From NCBI RefSeq assembly GCF_042662225.1, contig NZ_JBHSYQ010000016.1, forward strand, positions 1 through 64,000: DNA of 64,000 nt. Reading direction: 5' to 3'. Origin of the DNA: Nibribacter roseus. GTDB taxonomy: Bacteria; Bacteroidota; Bacteroidia; Cytophagales; Hymenobacteraceae. The notes beneath the pieces were generated by a model. It did no database searches and was not told the origin of the DNA. It saw only the letters and a program-made list of their open reading frames with translations. Shown here piece by piece: positions 8,457 through 17,382 of the stretch. The position numbers were made by a program, and so were the translations under genes. Position 1 is the first letter of the stretch. Each line of letters starts with the position of its first letter.

Positions 8457-9938
8457 TTACTGAATAAAGAGTCTGAATTCTGCACGGCGGTTTTTAGCAC
8501 GTCCGGCATTGGTAGTGTTTGGTGCTACTGGTCTCTCTTCACCAAATCCTTCGGTGATGATACGGTCAGAGCTGATGCCTTTCTGGTCAGTGAAGTACGC
8601 TTTAGCGGCTTCAGCACGACGCATAGACAGGTCTTGGTTGTACTCATTTGAGCCAATGTGGTCAGCGTGACCAGCAATGCGCAGGTTGTAGTACGGATAC
8701 TTGTTCAACATGGTAGAGATACGATCCAGTGTTGCGTAAGAAGATCTTCTCAGCACGGCTCTGTTGAACTCGAAGTGGATCTTAGGCACATTAGCCATGT
8801 AAGTGCTGTCAGCGGCATCTAAACCTGGGCAACCCATGTTTTCAGCTGATCCTGCTTGGTCTGGGCAACGGTCAACGTCATCGTTCACACCGTCTCCGTC
8901 GCGGTCAAGCACTACAGGGCAACCATTGGCATCTACACGTGTTCCGGCAGGAGTATCAGGGCAGGTGTCGTTTTTGTCTGCAACACCGTCACCGTCTGCA
9001 TCTGGGCAACCTCTGGTAGCAGCAGTACCTGGCTGGTCTGGGCATTCATCTTCTGAGTCACGGATTCCGTCACCGTCGCGGTCAGGGCAGCCATTCAAGG
9101 CAGCGGAACCAGCTTCAGTTGGGCATTGGTCTAAATAGTCTGGAACTCCGTCTCCGTCACCATCCAAAGGACATCCGTCTTTATCAACTTGTACTCCGGC
9201 TGGGGTGTCAGGGCATTTATCTCTTCTGTCAGAAACGCCGTCGCCGTCAGTGTCAGTGGCTTTTCCTAAACCAAAGGAAATACCGAATTGGTGTTGCAGG
9301 TAGCGGTCGTTCAACTCATCGGTATCAGGGGGGGCAATACCGTCAAGAGAGTTGGTGCTTGGGTAATTTAAAGTTGATTGGGCAAAAAGGCTGATGCTCT
9401 CAGTTAATCTGAAACCTAAACCAGCACCTGCCATATAATTCATGCGCAGCTTGCCATCATCATACTTCATTTGGGCAGGACCAGCTCCCTGGGTAATGTA
9501 GGCTTCAACACTAGCATACGTGGCACCCACGCCAGCAATCAGGTAAGGCTTAAGGAAGGCATCTTCTTTTAAGATCTTACCATTGTTAAGCTTTAGTTTC
9601 AGACCTAAGTTGGCAGTTCCCATTTCATTGTCGAAACTGTTCGGTCCAAAACCGTACATTGTACCTGTAACCCGATCTTGTCTTAGGTTAAAGTAGTTTA
9701 ACTGTAAACCTAAGTCAAAAGTAGGAGAAAGGTAACGGTTTATTCCCAGGCCACCGCCCCAGGAAGAGTTGCTCATATCCCAGATATCATTTCTAATATT
9801 GGTGCGGGCTTGATTGGCACTCGCGTAAATAGACAGCCCCCAAGGCCTGTCGGCGGACTGAGCTTTTGAGTCGGGCGCAGCAAACATGGACAGCAAAAAC
9901 GCGCCACCCAAGGATGCTTTTAGTAAGGATTTTTTCAT
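8457..9938 (-). CDS. OmpA-family outer-membrane protein with thrombospondin-3 repeats
   Basis: Structural outer-membrane protein of 493 aa that links membrane and peptidoglycan. It has a Sec signal peptide (cleavage near SKAQS, about residue 27) and an N-terminal OmpW/OmpA-like beta-barrel (about 30-225). Next come calcium-binding thrombospondin type 3 repeats with the D-x-D-G-D-G pattern (about 228-370), and a C-terminal OmpA peptidoglycan-binding domain (about 385-493) with GHADHIGSNEYNQDLSMRRA. Lone gene with its own terminator. This architecture is abundant in Cytophagales. Confidence 0.92.
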   Translation of the reverse strand: MKKSLLKASLGGAFLLSMFAAPDSKAQSADRPWGLSIYASANQARTNIRNDIWDMSNSSWGGGLGINRYLSPTFDLGLQLNYFNLRQDRVTGTMYGFGPNSFDNEMGTANLGLKLKLNNGKILKEDAFLKPYLIAGVGATYASVEAYITQGAGPAQMKYDDGKLRMNYMAGAGLGFRLTESISLFAQSTLNYPSTNSLDGIAPPDTDELNDRYLQHQFGISFGLGKATDTDGDGVSDRRDKCPDTPAGVQVDKDGCPLDGDGDGVPDYLDQCPTEAGSAALNGCPDRDGDGIRDSEDECPDQPGTAATRGCPDADGDGVADKNDTCPDTPAGTRVDANGCPVVLDRDGDGVNDDVDRCPDQAGSAENMGCPGLDAADSTYMANVPKIHFEFNRAVLRRSSYATLDRISTMLNKYPYYNLRIAGHADHIGSNEYNQDLSMRRAEAAKAYFTDQKGISSDRIITEGFGEERPVAPNTTNAGRAKNRRAEFRLFIQ

Positions 9939-10128
9939 AGTTATTGTACTTGGAATATAGTGTAATGCACATATTTACCTCTTTTCGGTCAAAATGTTAC
10001 ATAGTAAAAGAAAATATTATATATCAATAATCATAATAGATTGATATGTAGGTGTTTGTGATTTATTAAAAATGCCATTCTTCAAATTTAAATTATGGTT
10101 AGCTGGCAGTTGGTAAGGGATTAAACTA

Positions 10129-10162
10129 AAAAGCGGGAGAGTCTGCTGACCCTCCCGCTTTC
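10129..10162 (-). terminator. Terminator of ychF
   Basis: Stem AAAGCGGGAG / CTCCCGCTTT separated by about 12 nt, 19 bp downstream of the ychF stop on the minus strand, with A-rich sequence at its left giving the T-tract. Confidence 0.75.
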
Positions 10163-10180
10163 TGAGAAAATTGTTTACAC

Positions 10181-11278
10181 TTACACATTGAATCTGAAGT
10201 GCATGATATCGCCGTCTTGTACCACGTACTCTTTGCCTTCAACAGCCATTTTACCAGCTTCTTTGATTTTGGCTTCAGTTTTGTATTCTACATAATCCTT
10301 CAGCTTGATTACCTCTGCCCGGATGAATCCTTTCTCAAAATCTGAGTGTATAACGCCGGCGGCCTGTGGGGCTTTCCATCCTTTTTGAATGGTCCAGGCT
10401 CTCACTTCTTTTACACCAGCGGTAAAGTAGGTGATCAGGTTGAGCAGGGAGTAAGAAGCTCTGATCAGGCGGTTTAGGCCAGATTCAGTTAAACCGTACT
10501 CAGCCAGAAACATTTCTTTCTCCTCGGCATCAGTAAAGTCGGCAATTTGCTCTTCAATGGCAGCTGAAATAACTACTACCTCGGCATTTTCTTCGGCCAC
10601 ATGCGCTTTTAAGGCATCTAAGAACTCATTACCGGTCTGTATAGAGGCCTCATCTACGTTGGCTACATAAATTACAGGCTTGATGGTGAGCAGCTGTAAA
10701 TCTTCTACTGCCTCCAGGTCTTCTTCAGAAACGTCTAAAGAGCGGGCATTTTTGCCGCTTTCTAAATGCTGCTTAAAGCGTTGCAGGCTGGCGAATTCTT
10801 TTTTCGCTTTGGCATCACCGGACTTGGCTGTTCTTTCTACCTTGGCAATTTTCTTGTCTATAGACTCCAGATCTTTCAGCTGTAGTTCTGTGTCAATCAC
10901 GTCTTTGTCAAACACTGGGTCAACGCCGCCTGCCACATGCACAATGTTAGGGTCGTCAAAACAACGCACCACGTGTATAATGGCATCTACTTCCCGGATG
11001 TTGGCCAAAAATTTATTGCCCAATCCTTCGCCTTTACTGGCACCTTTCACCAGACCGGCAATGTCAACAAATTCAATAACGGTAGGCAGCACGCGCTCCG
11101 GATGCACTAACTCCTCCAGAATCTGAAGACGCTCGTCTGGCACGGTGATAACGCCCACGTTAGGTTCAATGGTACAAAAAGGATAGTTAGCCGATTCGGC
11201 TTTGGCATTTGACAAGGCATTGAACAGAGTAGATTTGCCCACGTTTGGCAAGCCCACTATTCCACAACGAAGTCCCAT
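10181..11278 (-). CDS. ychF: Ribosome-associated ATPase YchF/OLA1
   Basis: P-loop NTPase of the Obg family that prefers ATP and associates with ribosomes. ATG 11278 (MGLRCGIVGLPNVGKST) is chosen over an upstream in-frame start because all family members begin this way; the product is 365 aa, the usual size. G1 GLPNVGKS is at residues 6-13, G3 DIAGLVKGASKGEGLGN follows at about 70-86, and the NVDE sequence stands where canonical GTPases have NKxD, as expected for this ATP-preferring group. The C-terminal TGS-like domain ends VQDGDIMHFRFNV. Confidence 0.96.
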   Translation of the reverse strand: MGLRCGIVGLPNVGKSTLFNALSNAKAESANYPFCTIEPNVGVITVPDERLQILEELVHPERVLPTVIEFVDIAGLVKGASKGEGLGNKFLANIREVDAIIHVVRCFDDPNIVHVAGGVDPVFDKDVIDTELQLKDLESIDKKIAKVERTAKSGDAKAKKEFASLQRFKQHLESGKNARSLDVSEEDLEAVEDLQLLTIKPVIYVANVDEASIQTGNEFLDALKAHVAEENAEVVVISAAIEEQIADFTDAEEKEMFLAEYGLTESGLNRLIRASYSLLNLITYFTAGVKEVRAWTIQKGWKAPQAAGVIHSDFEKGFIRAEVIKLKDYVEYKTEAKIKEAGKMAVEGKEYVVQDGDIMHFRFNV

Positions 11279-11431
11279 ATAAGTAGATAAGGTATAGGTA
11301 GCAAGATAAATTAAGTTTCTGATTGGCTGCACCTGTTGCCTCTGGTAAAGAAAGGCTCAGGCACTAAAGCCGGAAACGGCCGCAAATATACAGAATCCCG
11401 TGGTAATTGAAGAGGGAAGGAGAAAGACTGG

Positions 11432-11471
11432 CTGTTTTAGCTTCGTTTTACCTAAAACAGCCCCAAAACAG
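11432..11471. repeat. Dispersed palindromic repeat, copy 6
   Basis: CTGTTTTAGCTTCG, TTTTACCTAAAACAG and CCCCAAAACAG in order, between ychF and the PUR gene. Confidence 0.65.
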
Positions 11472-11488
11472 AAATCATTTTACATAAA

Positions 11489-11516
11489 AAAAGCTCACGC
11501 GAGGCATGAGCTTAGG
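11489..11516 (-). terminator. Terminator of the PUR-family gene
   Basis: Stem AAGCTCA (11491-11497) / TGAGCTT (11507-11513) with a run of A at its left, that is a T-run on the minus strand. Confidence 0.7.
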
Positions 11517-11535
11517 TAGAATGGCAGCGGGCAAA

Positions 11536-11925
11536 CTATTCCCACTTCAATTCTCCGTCAACAGCGGCTTCCGTTTCAAGAGGCACATGCTCGTGCTCTT
11601 GTTCTAAACGTTCTAGTTCAGCCAGTGCCTCTTCAGAAAGCAATTCCCCTTTTACATGGTTTACGGTGTCTTGCAAAGCCTCCATGAACTTGGCAAAGTC
11701 TTCTTTGTACAGGAAAATCTTGTGCTTCTCATAAGAGTAGTTGTCATCCTTGAACTTACGCTTGCTCTCTGTGATCGTTAAATAGTAATCATTGGAGCGG
11801 GTTGACTTTACATCAAAGAAATAGGTGCGCTTTCCGGCTCTTACTCTTTGCGAGTAGATTTCTGCTTTGTCGTTGTTCTCTTCCACCATAACTTGAAGGG
11901 TTCCGTTTGTATTTGAAGTAGCCAA
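11536..11925 (-). CDS. PUR-family nucleic-acid-binding protein (DUF3276)
   Basis: Small protein (129 aa) of the bacterial PUR-alpha-like family, single-stranded DNA/RNA binding proteins nearly universal in Bacteroidota. The PUR repeat is recognisable in IYSQRVRAGKRTYFFDVK followed by DYYLTITESKRKF and the helix EDFAKFMEALQDTVNHVK; the C-terminus is acidic (LERLEQEHEHVPLE). Lone gene with its own terminator. Target nucleic acid is unknown. Confidence 0.88.
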   Translation of the reverse strand: MATSNTNGTLQVMVEENNDKAEIYSQRVRAGKRTYFFDVKSTRSNDYYLTITESKRKFKDDNYSYEKHKIFLYKEDFAKFMEALQDTVNHVKGELLSEEALAELERLEQEHEHVPLETEAAVDGELKWE

Positions 11926-12016
11926 TTTAAAAGAAGAGATTGATATCTAAAAATTTTTATGTTTATTTTTAATAGTTAAATTCGAATGTATTAATGTTTT
12001 GCTCCATCTACCAACT

Positions 12017-12394
12017 ATGAAAATCAAGTTAATTGTGCTATTCCTGAGCCTGGTGCCCCTTTGTGCATTGGCTTCCAGGTTTTCGCAAAAAGGAATGGCT
12101 ACCTTTTATTCCAATCAATTAGTAGGTAAAAAGACCTCCAGTGGTGAACCTTATGATCCAGATAAAATGACAGCGGCTCATGCTTCGTTACCATTAAACA
12201 GTTATGTAAAGGTGCTTAATGTAAAAAACGGACGCAGTGTGGTGGTTAAAATTAATGACCGCATGAGCCGAAAAGCCCGTTATGTCATTGATGTTTCTCA
12301 GGCGGCGGCCAAGAAATTAGGCATAGTGCAAGCTGGAATGGGGCGGGTACAAATAACTAAAGTAAGCAAAGAGGCGGCCATGGCTGTATTGTAA
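12017..12394 (+). CDS. RlpA-like double-psi beta-barrel protein
   Basis: Exported protein of 125 aa with the RlpA/double-psi beta-barrel fold, related to septal lytic transglycosylases. ATG 12017 follows an unlikely TTG start 18 bp upstream and gives a good signal peptide (MKIKLIVLFLSLVPLCALAS). The core shows the family's order: GMATFYSNQLVGKKTSSGE, then MTAAHASLPLNSYVKV, then VVVKINDRM and VIDVSQAAAKKLG. It lacks the SPOR domain of E. coli RlpA. The DUF58 gene starts 17 bp after its stop, so the two may be cotranscribed. Confidence 0.85.
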   Translation: MKIKLIVLFLSLVPLCALASRFSQKGMATFYSNQLVGKKTSSGEPYDPDKMTAAHASLPLNSYVKVLNVKNGRSVVVKINDRMSRKARYVIDVSQAAAKKLGIVQAGMGRVQITKVSKEAAMAVL

Positions 12395-12411
12395 GTTTAG
12401 TCAGATACTGC

Positions 12412-13329
12412 ATGAGTAGGATAGAAGTAGATTTGGATTCAGTGCGCAACGTGCAGAATCTTGAGTTTTTGGCCAAACGATTGGTAGAGGGTTTCATTAC
12501 GGGTCTTCACAAATCGCCTTACCATGGTTTTTCGGTGGAGTTCTCTGAGCACCGGCTGTACAACTCCGGTGAAAGCACCCGCCACATGGACTGGAAAGTT
12601 TACGCCCGCACCGAGAAGCTTTTTGTCAAGCGCTACGAAGAAGAAACAAATCTGCGGTGCCAGTTGCTGTTAGACGTTTCTGGGTCTATGTATTACCCCA
12701 CCTCCAACTATGGTAAACTATCTTATGCGGTTTTAAGTGCGGCGGCACTGGCTACCTTGCTGCAGAAACAGCGCGATGCCGTTGGTTTAACCACTTTCTC
12801 TGATCAAATTGAACTGCAAACGCCCATTAGGTCTACGGGTGCGCATTTGCATACTTTATTGTTGGCTCTGCAGCAGCAGCTCCAGAAGCCGGCTCCGCCG
12901 CAGAAGGAAACGAAGGTAGCGCACATGCTGCACCATATTGCCCAGCAGTTGCCCAAACGTTCGCTGGTGATTCTGTTCAGCGACCTGCTAAGCCAGTATG
13001 AGCAATTAGATGAGATCTTTTTAGCCCTGCAGCACCTGCGGCACCAACAACATGAGGTGCTCCTGTTCCATTTCGCCCACGCCGAAACAGAAGATGAATT
13101 TAATTTCCCAGACAAGCCTTTCCTTTTTGTGGGTCTTGAAAATGGCGAAAAAATAAAAGTACAGCCTGCTGATATAAGAGAAACCTATGTAGAGGCAATG
13201 AAGAAATTCAAAGCTGATCTAAAGTTACGGTGTGGGCAGTACCGTATTGATTTAGTAACTATTGATTTAAAAGATCCGATTGATAAAGTGCTGCAGTCTT
13301 ATTTGGTGAAGAGACTGAAGGTAAGGTAA
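12412..13329 (+). CDS. DUF58 protein with von Willebrand A fold
   Basis: Protein of 305 aa with the DUF58 motif region (YNSGESTRHMDWKVYART, about residues 47-64) followed by a VWA domain whose metal site DVSGS lies near 88-92. DUF58 proteins usually work with MoxR-type AAA+ ATPases in chaperone or metal-insertion roles and sit in a moxR operon. Here no moxR gene is adjacent, so the partner would be elsewhere. It follows the RlpA-like gene closely. Confidence 0.85.
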   Translation: MSRIEVDLDSVRNVQNLEFLAKRLVEGFITGLHKSPYHGFSVEFSEHRLYNSGESTRHMDWKVYARTEKLFVKRYEEETNLRCQLLLDVSGSMYYPTSNYGKLSYAVLSAAALATLLQKQRDAVGLTTFSDQIELQTPIRSTGAHLHTLLLALQQQLQKPAPPQKETKVAHMLHHIAQQLPKRSLVILFSDLLSQYEQLDEIFLALQHLRHQQHEVLLFHFAHAETEDEFNFPDKPFLFVGLENGEKIKVQPADIRETYVEAMKKFKADLKLRCGQYRIDLVTIDLKDPIDKVLQSYLVKRLKVR

Positions 13330-13338
13330 AAAGTCCAT

Positions 13339-13378
13339 CTGTTTTCAGCGTGTTTTATTGAAATTAGCCTCAAAACAG
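13339..13378. repeat. Dispersed palindromic repeat, copy 7
   Basis: CTGTTTTCAGCGTG, TTTTATTGAAATTAGCC and TCAAAACAG in order, 10 bp after the DUF58 stop. Confidence 0.55.
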
Positions 13379-13389
13379 GAATAATAAAT

Positions 13390-13895
13390 TTAATTTCATG
13401 CTGATACTCCCCCTTTGAAGGGGTTGAAGGGGGATGTTTACACCTGCCGGTCCACGCATTTCTGATTCTTCTCTTTTGCGGTCATCCCGAGCATCGCCGA
13501 GGGATCTAACGAAGACACTTACGCCCACCACCGCTTTACTCTCTGCCGTTGTTGCGTGTTTTCACCAACAACCTAAATAGCTTTTGCTCCCACAACCGCT
13601 TTTGACCTTATCTCTTCCTTCCTCTCTCCCTGCTAGGGTTTGTCACTTTTCTCCTTGATGAGAAAAGTAACCAAAAGAATCAAGAAGCCCTTAAACTCGC
13701 TGCCACTCAAACAGTAAGGGCTTCAGTAAATTTACCACCTGGCAACCGTGCGAAGTTCCATAGCTTCAGTAGCTACTGCAAACCTGAACCTGTATCTCGT
13801 GCTCCCGCTAAGCGCCTGCGTGCCCTTGGCACTGCGTTGCCCGCTCCCGCAGGAAGCGCTAAGGTTGGAATATTGTCTGTTCTTTTTGTTTTAAT
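13390..13895. repeat. Non-coding mosaic of repeat-like segments
   Basis: About 500 bp with no credible gene, made of segments that look like dispersed repeats. One is a CTCCCCCTTTGAAGGGG / GAAGGGGGA block near 13407-13436. Another is a TCATCCCGAGCATCGCCGAG block near 13483. The third is CTTTTCTCC / GATGAGAAAAG with the following AACCAAAAGAATCAAG near 13649-13686. Similar segments are widely scattered in Bacteroidota genomes, to my knowledge; copy number here cannot be tested from one window. Confidence 0.5.
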
Positions 13896-13935
13896 GACTC
13901 AAGACTCGCGACTCAAGACTCAGGACTCAGGACTC
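13896..13935. repeat. Heptamer tandem repeat GACTCAA/GACTCAG
   Basis: Units at 13896, 13903, 13910, 13917, 13924 and a partial one at 13931, all starting GACTC. On the minus strand the array encodes the last residues (KSPES) and the stop codon of the glycosylase. Confidence 0.8.
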
Positions 13936-14540
13936 TTCAATGGTTCATTATCTAATGAGCGCCAGAGGTAGCGGCAGGCTAAGGTGCGGTGGGGGCGCCA
14001 GGCGTTAGATAGAGTCTGCATGCGCGGCTTTGCGACTTTGAAAGGTTCTTCTATGTGGTACAGCTTTTTCATGGCATTGTAAATACCCAGATCATCCAGG
14101 GGCATTACATCGGGCCGGTTCAGGGCAAACATAAGAATCATCTCGGCGGTCCATCGGCCTACACCTTTGATTTGGGTAAGACGCTTGATGAGTTCTTCGT
14201 CAGGTAAAAAAATTAATTCCTCTTGATGTAGATTTCCTGCTTGTGCGTGCTCCGCAATGCTTTTAATATAAGAAGCCTTTTGCCGTGACAGCCCCACGTT
14301 TCTAAAATCTTCTTCAGAAGAAGCCAGTACCAGGTGGGGTTTTGGAGCAGATTCCGGAAAAAGAGCTAAAAAACGCCCCTTGATAGTTGCCGCCGCTTTT
14401 ACTGATAATTGCTGTGAAATAACTGAACTAAGTAAGGCATCATAGATAAGTTTTCCTTCCACCCGTTCTAGTAAGGGCGGGAGAGAGGCAATCAAATTTT
14501 GCAGCAAAGGATCTAGTGGGAACAAGCTGGCATGAGACAT
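13920..14540 (-). CDS. DNA-3-methyladenine glycosylase, AlkA/HhH-GPD type
   Basis: Base-excision-repair enzyme that removes alkylated purines. The 206-aa product starts at ATG 14540. It has the helix-hairpin-helix with Gly/Pro-rich loop: LTQIKGVGRWTAEMILMF, followed by DVMPLDDLG, where the second Asp of the PLDD element is the expected catalytic residue. No 4Fe-4S cysteines are present, which fits AlkA rather than Nth/MutY. The C-terminal residues KSPES lie inside a heptamer repeat array, so the gene's end has probably been replaced or extended by it. Confidence 0.88.
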   Translation of the reverse strand: MSHASLFPLDPLLQNLIASLPPLLERVEGKLIYDALLSSVISQQLSVKAAATIKGRFLALFPESAPKPHLVLASSEEDFRNVGLSRQKASYIKSIAEHAQAGNLHQEELIFLPDEELIKRLTQIKGVGRWTAEMILMFALNRPDVMPLDDLGIYNAMKKLYHIEEPFKVAKPRMQTLSNAWRPHRTLACRYLWRSLDNEPLKSPES

Positions 14541-14747
14541 ATTGATCTATTTTTTTATAGGGGGAGAGGGTTAATTTCAAAACTGGTATGGTAAATATAA
14601 ACCCTACCGCCATCAAATAGTACAAGTTGCGAAACGAAGTTTTAATTACCAGATCTGACAAATGATAGTTACATTAGTGATTTGGTAAAACTTTATCTTG
14701 CGTTCATCTAAGATTCTTTACCTGTTCCAGTACCAGAACCATAGACA

Positions 14748-15602
14748 ATGAAAATAGTTGAGTGTCCCCGCGATGCCATGCAAGGCTTACATGAGTTTGT
14801 GCCTACCTCTTTAAAAGTAAAGTACCTGCAAACTTTGTTAGCAGTAGGATTTGATACCTTAGACTTCGGTAGTTTCGTTTCTCCAAAGGCAATCCCGCAA
14901 ATGCGTGATACCGCTGATGTATTGGCACAGCTAAACTTAGAGGAAACCTCCACCAAACTATTGGCCATTGTTGCCAACCTAAGAGGGGCTGAAGAAGCAG
15001 TAAACCATGACTCAATTCGCTATTTAGGCTTCCCCTTGTCTTTGTCAGAGGAATTTCAGAAAAGAAACACAAACAAAAGCATTGCCGCTGCCCTGGATGA
15101 AGTGGCACAAATGCAGGAACTATGCCTGAAGCATCAGAAAGAGCTGGTACTCTATCTTTCCATGGGCTTCGGAAATCCTTATGGAGAAGCATGGACGCCA
15201 GAATTGGCCGGAGAGATGACCCAGAAGCTGGATGCACTTCAGATCAACATCATCTCTTTGTCTGACACCATTGGTGTTTCTACCCCTGAGTCTATCCAGC
15301 AGTTGTTTACTACTTTAATTCCTGCGTTCCCGCACATAGTGTTTGGGGCACATTTGCACACCACCCCATCTAGCTGGCGTGAGAAAGTAGAGGCGGCGTA
15401 TTCTTCCGGCTGCAGAAGGATGGATGGTGCTTTGAAAGGCTTTGGCGGGTGCCCCATGGCTAAAAATGAGTTGGTGGGGAATATGCCCACCGAGAAAATG
15501 ATAGCCTATTTTCAAGAGAAAGACGTACCTTTGAATTTGAATCAGGAGGCATTGCAGACAGCCTTACGTTTGGTTCCGGAAGTATTTCATTCTTCTTTAT
15601 AA
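14748..15602 (+). CDS. mvaB: Hydroxymethylglutaryl-CoA lyase
   Basis: Cleaves HMG-CoA to acetyl-CoA and acetoacetate, the last step of leucine degradation. The 284-aa TIM-barrel enzyme starts MKIVECPRDAMQGL, with the catalytic Arg and Asp in PRDAMQ. Metal-site histidines lie in FGAHLHTTP (about 203-211), and the signature GGCPMAK with the active-site Cys is at about 250-256. The LutA-like gene begins 5 bp after the stop, so the pair is an operon. Other leucine-degradation genes are not nearby. Confidence 0.92.
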   Translation: MKIVECPRDAMQGLHEFVPTSLKVKYLQTLLAVGFDTLDFGSFVSPKAIPQMRDTADVLAQLNLEETSTKLLAIVANLRGAEEAVNHDSIRYLGFPLSLSEEFQKRNTNKSIAAALDEVAQMQELCLKHQKELVLYLSMGFGNPYGEAWTPELAGEMTQKLDALQINIISLSDTIGVSTPESIQQLFTTLIPAFPHIVFGAHLHTTPSSWREKVEAAYSSGCRRMDGALKGFGGCPMAKNELVGNMPTEKMIAYFQEKDVPLNLNQEALQTALRLVPEVFHSSL

Positions 15603-15607
15603 GATAC

Positions 15608-16345
15608 ATGCGCCCACCGGTTGTAGATATATTTATTCCTTGCTTTGTAGATCAAATGTTTCCGCAGACCGGCTGGAACATGGTTAAATTGTTAGAGAGC
15701 CTGGGCTGCAAGGTTAGGTTCAACGCCAATCAGACCTGTTGCGGTCAGCCCGCGTACAATGCTGGGTTTCAGAAGGAATGCAGGGAGGTGTCTATCAAGT
15801 TCTTAGATGATTTCTCACAAGAAGGGAGTGACTACATTGTGGCTCCATCGGCTTCCTGCGTGGGCATGGTCCGGAATGCCTACCAGCACATTTTTGTAAC
15901 TTCTTCTAACTTTGTGCACTACAAGGCAATGAACCGTAAAGTGCTGGAATTGACTGAGTTTTTGACGAATGTGTTAAAGGTGCAGTCTATTCCAGGAGCG
16001 AAGCTTCCGGCAAAATTTACCTATCATGATTCTTGCAGCGCTTTACGTGAATGTGGTATCAAGGAAGGCCCTAGGAAGTTATTGGGTATGGTAGACGGAT
16101 TGCAGCTGATAGAAATGCGCGATACTGAAACCTGCTGTGGTTTTGGTGGCACATTTGCCGCTAAATTTGATGCCATTTCAGTGGCTATGGCCGAGCAGAA
16201 AGTTGAAAACGCCCTTAGCACAGGAGCAGAATACATTGTCTCTACTGACACCAGCTGTCTCATGCACTTAGAGGCCTACATAAAAAAAGAGAAAAAGCCC
16301 ATAAAGGTGATGCATATTGCCGATGTCTTGACCTCAGGTTGGTAA
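15608..16345 (+). CDS. LutA/YkgE-like cysteine-rich (Fe-S)-binding protein
   Basis: Protein of 245 aa with two CCG domains (C-x-n-CCG-x-C pattern): QTCCGQPAYN near residue 40 and ETCCGFGGTF near 180, together with DSCSALRE near 141. This is the LutA/YkgE type, part of the lactate-oxidising LutABC complex in other bacteria and related to the heterodisulfide reductase subunit. LutB and LutC partners are not adjacent, so a role in lactate oxidation is not demonstrated. It is coupled tightly to the HMG-CoA lyase. Confidence 0.85.
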   Translation: MRPPVVDIFIPCFVDQMFPQTGWNMVKLLESLGCKVRFNANQTCCGQPAYNAGFQKECREVSIKFLDDFSQEGSDYIVAPSASCVGMVRNAYQHIFVTSSNFVHYKAMNRKVLELTEFLTNVLKVQSIPGAKLPAKFTYHDSCSALRECGIKEGPRKLLGMVDGLQLIEMRDTETCCGFGGTFAAKFDAISVAMAEQKVENALSTGAEYIVSTDTSCLMHLEAYIKKEKKPIKVMHIADVLTSGW

Positions 16346-16390
16346 TAGACTCATCTGGTTCTAATGCAGCAAAGCCTGCAGGAAGCAATG

Positions 16391-17374
16391 CTACCTAAGT
16401 TGCTTTATAAATTCTGATATAACTGGTATGAGTTCTGAAGCCAAAGGAAGAGTAGGCTTGGAATAAGATGCAATATTTGATGCGCGGTCAGTAGGCACTT
16501 CTTTGAGAACATGGTTCATGCCTTTTATGATGACTAATTCTGATTTGTCTGCCGCAGCTGCTAATAGTTCTGCTTCAGAAAAAGGTACTTGAAGATCCTG
16601 ATCTCCCTGTACAATCAAAGACCTCACTTGCAAATGCTTTATTTCCTGCCGGGGATCATATTGAAACCAAGACAGAAGGTAGGGCTGCACACTAGGCCTA
16701 AACAGGGATAACAGCATGGGCGGCACTTCTGCCACCGTTTCTCCAGCTTCTAGCTTAGCTAAAATAGGAGCGGCTGCAAGCGACACCATAATAGGCTGTT
16801 GCTGAAGTTGCTGCCTGATGATTTGGTTTGCAGGCTGACCAGCACCGGCCACTGATATAAATGCATCAGCATTGGCTTTTCGTGCAGCAACCATTCCAAT
16901 CAAAGATCCCTCGCTGTGGCCTAATACCAAAACATGGCTGAACCGGTTGTCTTTCTTCAGCTTCCTGATCCAGAGCTCTGCGTCTATAATGTAATCCTCA
17001 AAACGAAGATTCTCTTCTGTTACGGCGGCTGCTTTACTTTCAGCTACGCCTCTTTTGTCATAGCGTACAGTTGCAATTCCTTTATCTGACAAACCATGGG
17101 CAAGAAGCTGCAGGCTGTTATTTCTGGCAAAAGGATTATTCCCGTTCCGGTCAGTAGGTCCGGAACCGGAAATAATTAGTACCACTTTAAGAGGTGATGG
17201 GGTGTTAGGTAAGGTTAAAGTTCCTTTTAGCAGTCCTCTTTCTGTGTCAAGTTCTATATCTTGGCTATTGAAGGTAGCAGTGCCTTGGGCATGCGCATTC
17301 AACAAACATCCTGTCAAGAACAGAAGACAAAAGACGAAGCCGATTTTAATGAGTTTTTCAAAAAACAGGCCCAA
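16391..17374 (-). CDS. Exported alpha/beta hydrolase
   Basis: Serine hydrolase of 327 aa with a signal peptide (FVFCLLFLTGCLLNAHAQ); a lipobox-like LTGC occurs inside it, so it is either secreted or a lipoprotein. The nucleophile elbow is GHSEG (about 151-155), the acid is in QGDQDLQV and the histidine in GMNHVLKEV. An oxyanion element SGSGPTDRNG precedes. The family is the S9-like/DUF-type hydrolases seen after signal peptides in Bacteroidota. The only start is TTG 17374, inside a dispersed repeat. It begins 9 bp after the dapA stop and is likely cotranscribed. Confidence 0.8.
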   Translation of the reverse strand: MGLFFEKLIKIGFVFCLLFLTGCLLNAHAQGTATFNSQDIELDTERGLLKGTLTLPNTPSPLKVVLIISGSGPTDRNGNNPFARNNSLQLLAHGLSDKGIATVRYDKRGVAESKAAAVTEENLRFEDYIIDAELWIRKLKKDNRFSHVLVLGHSEGSLIGMVAARKANADAFISVAGAGQPANQIIRQQLQQQPIMVSLAAAPILAKLEAGETVAEVPPMLLSLFRPSVQPYLLSWFQYDPRQEIKHLQVRSLIVQGDQDLQVPFSEAELLAAAADKSELVIIKGMNHVLKEVPTDRASNIASYSKPTLPLASELIPVISEFIKQLR

Positions 17375-17379
17375 AACAG
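17354..17379. repeat. Dispersed palindromic repeat, copy 8 (partial, over a gene start)
   Basis: TTTTTCAAAAAACAGGCCC followed by AAAACAG. It lies between dapA and the hydrolase gene and supplies the TTG start and first codons of the latter. Confidence 0.55.
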
Positions 17380-17382
17380 AAA

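Noticed and set aside
13896..13935. CRISPR array
   Set aside because: Units are 7 bp with no spacers; it is a simple tandem repeat.
14440..14661. Minus-strand frame upstream of the glycosylase
   Set aside because: Overlaps the start of the glycosylase in another frame and has no family signal.
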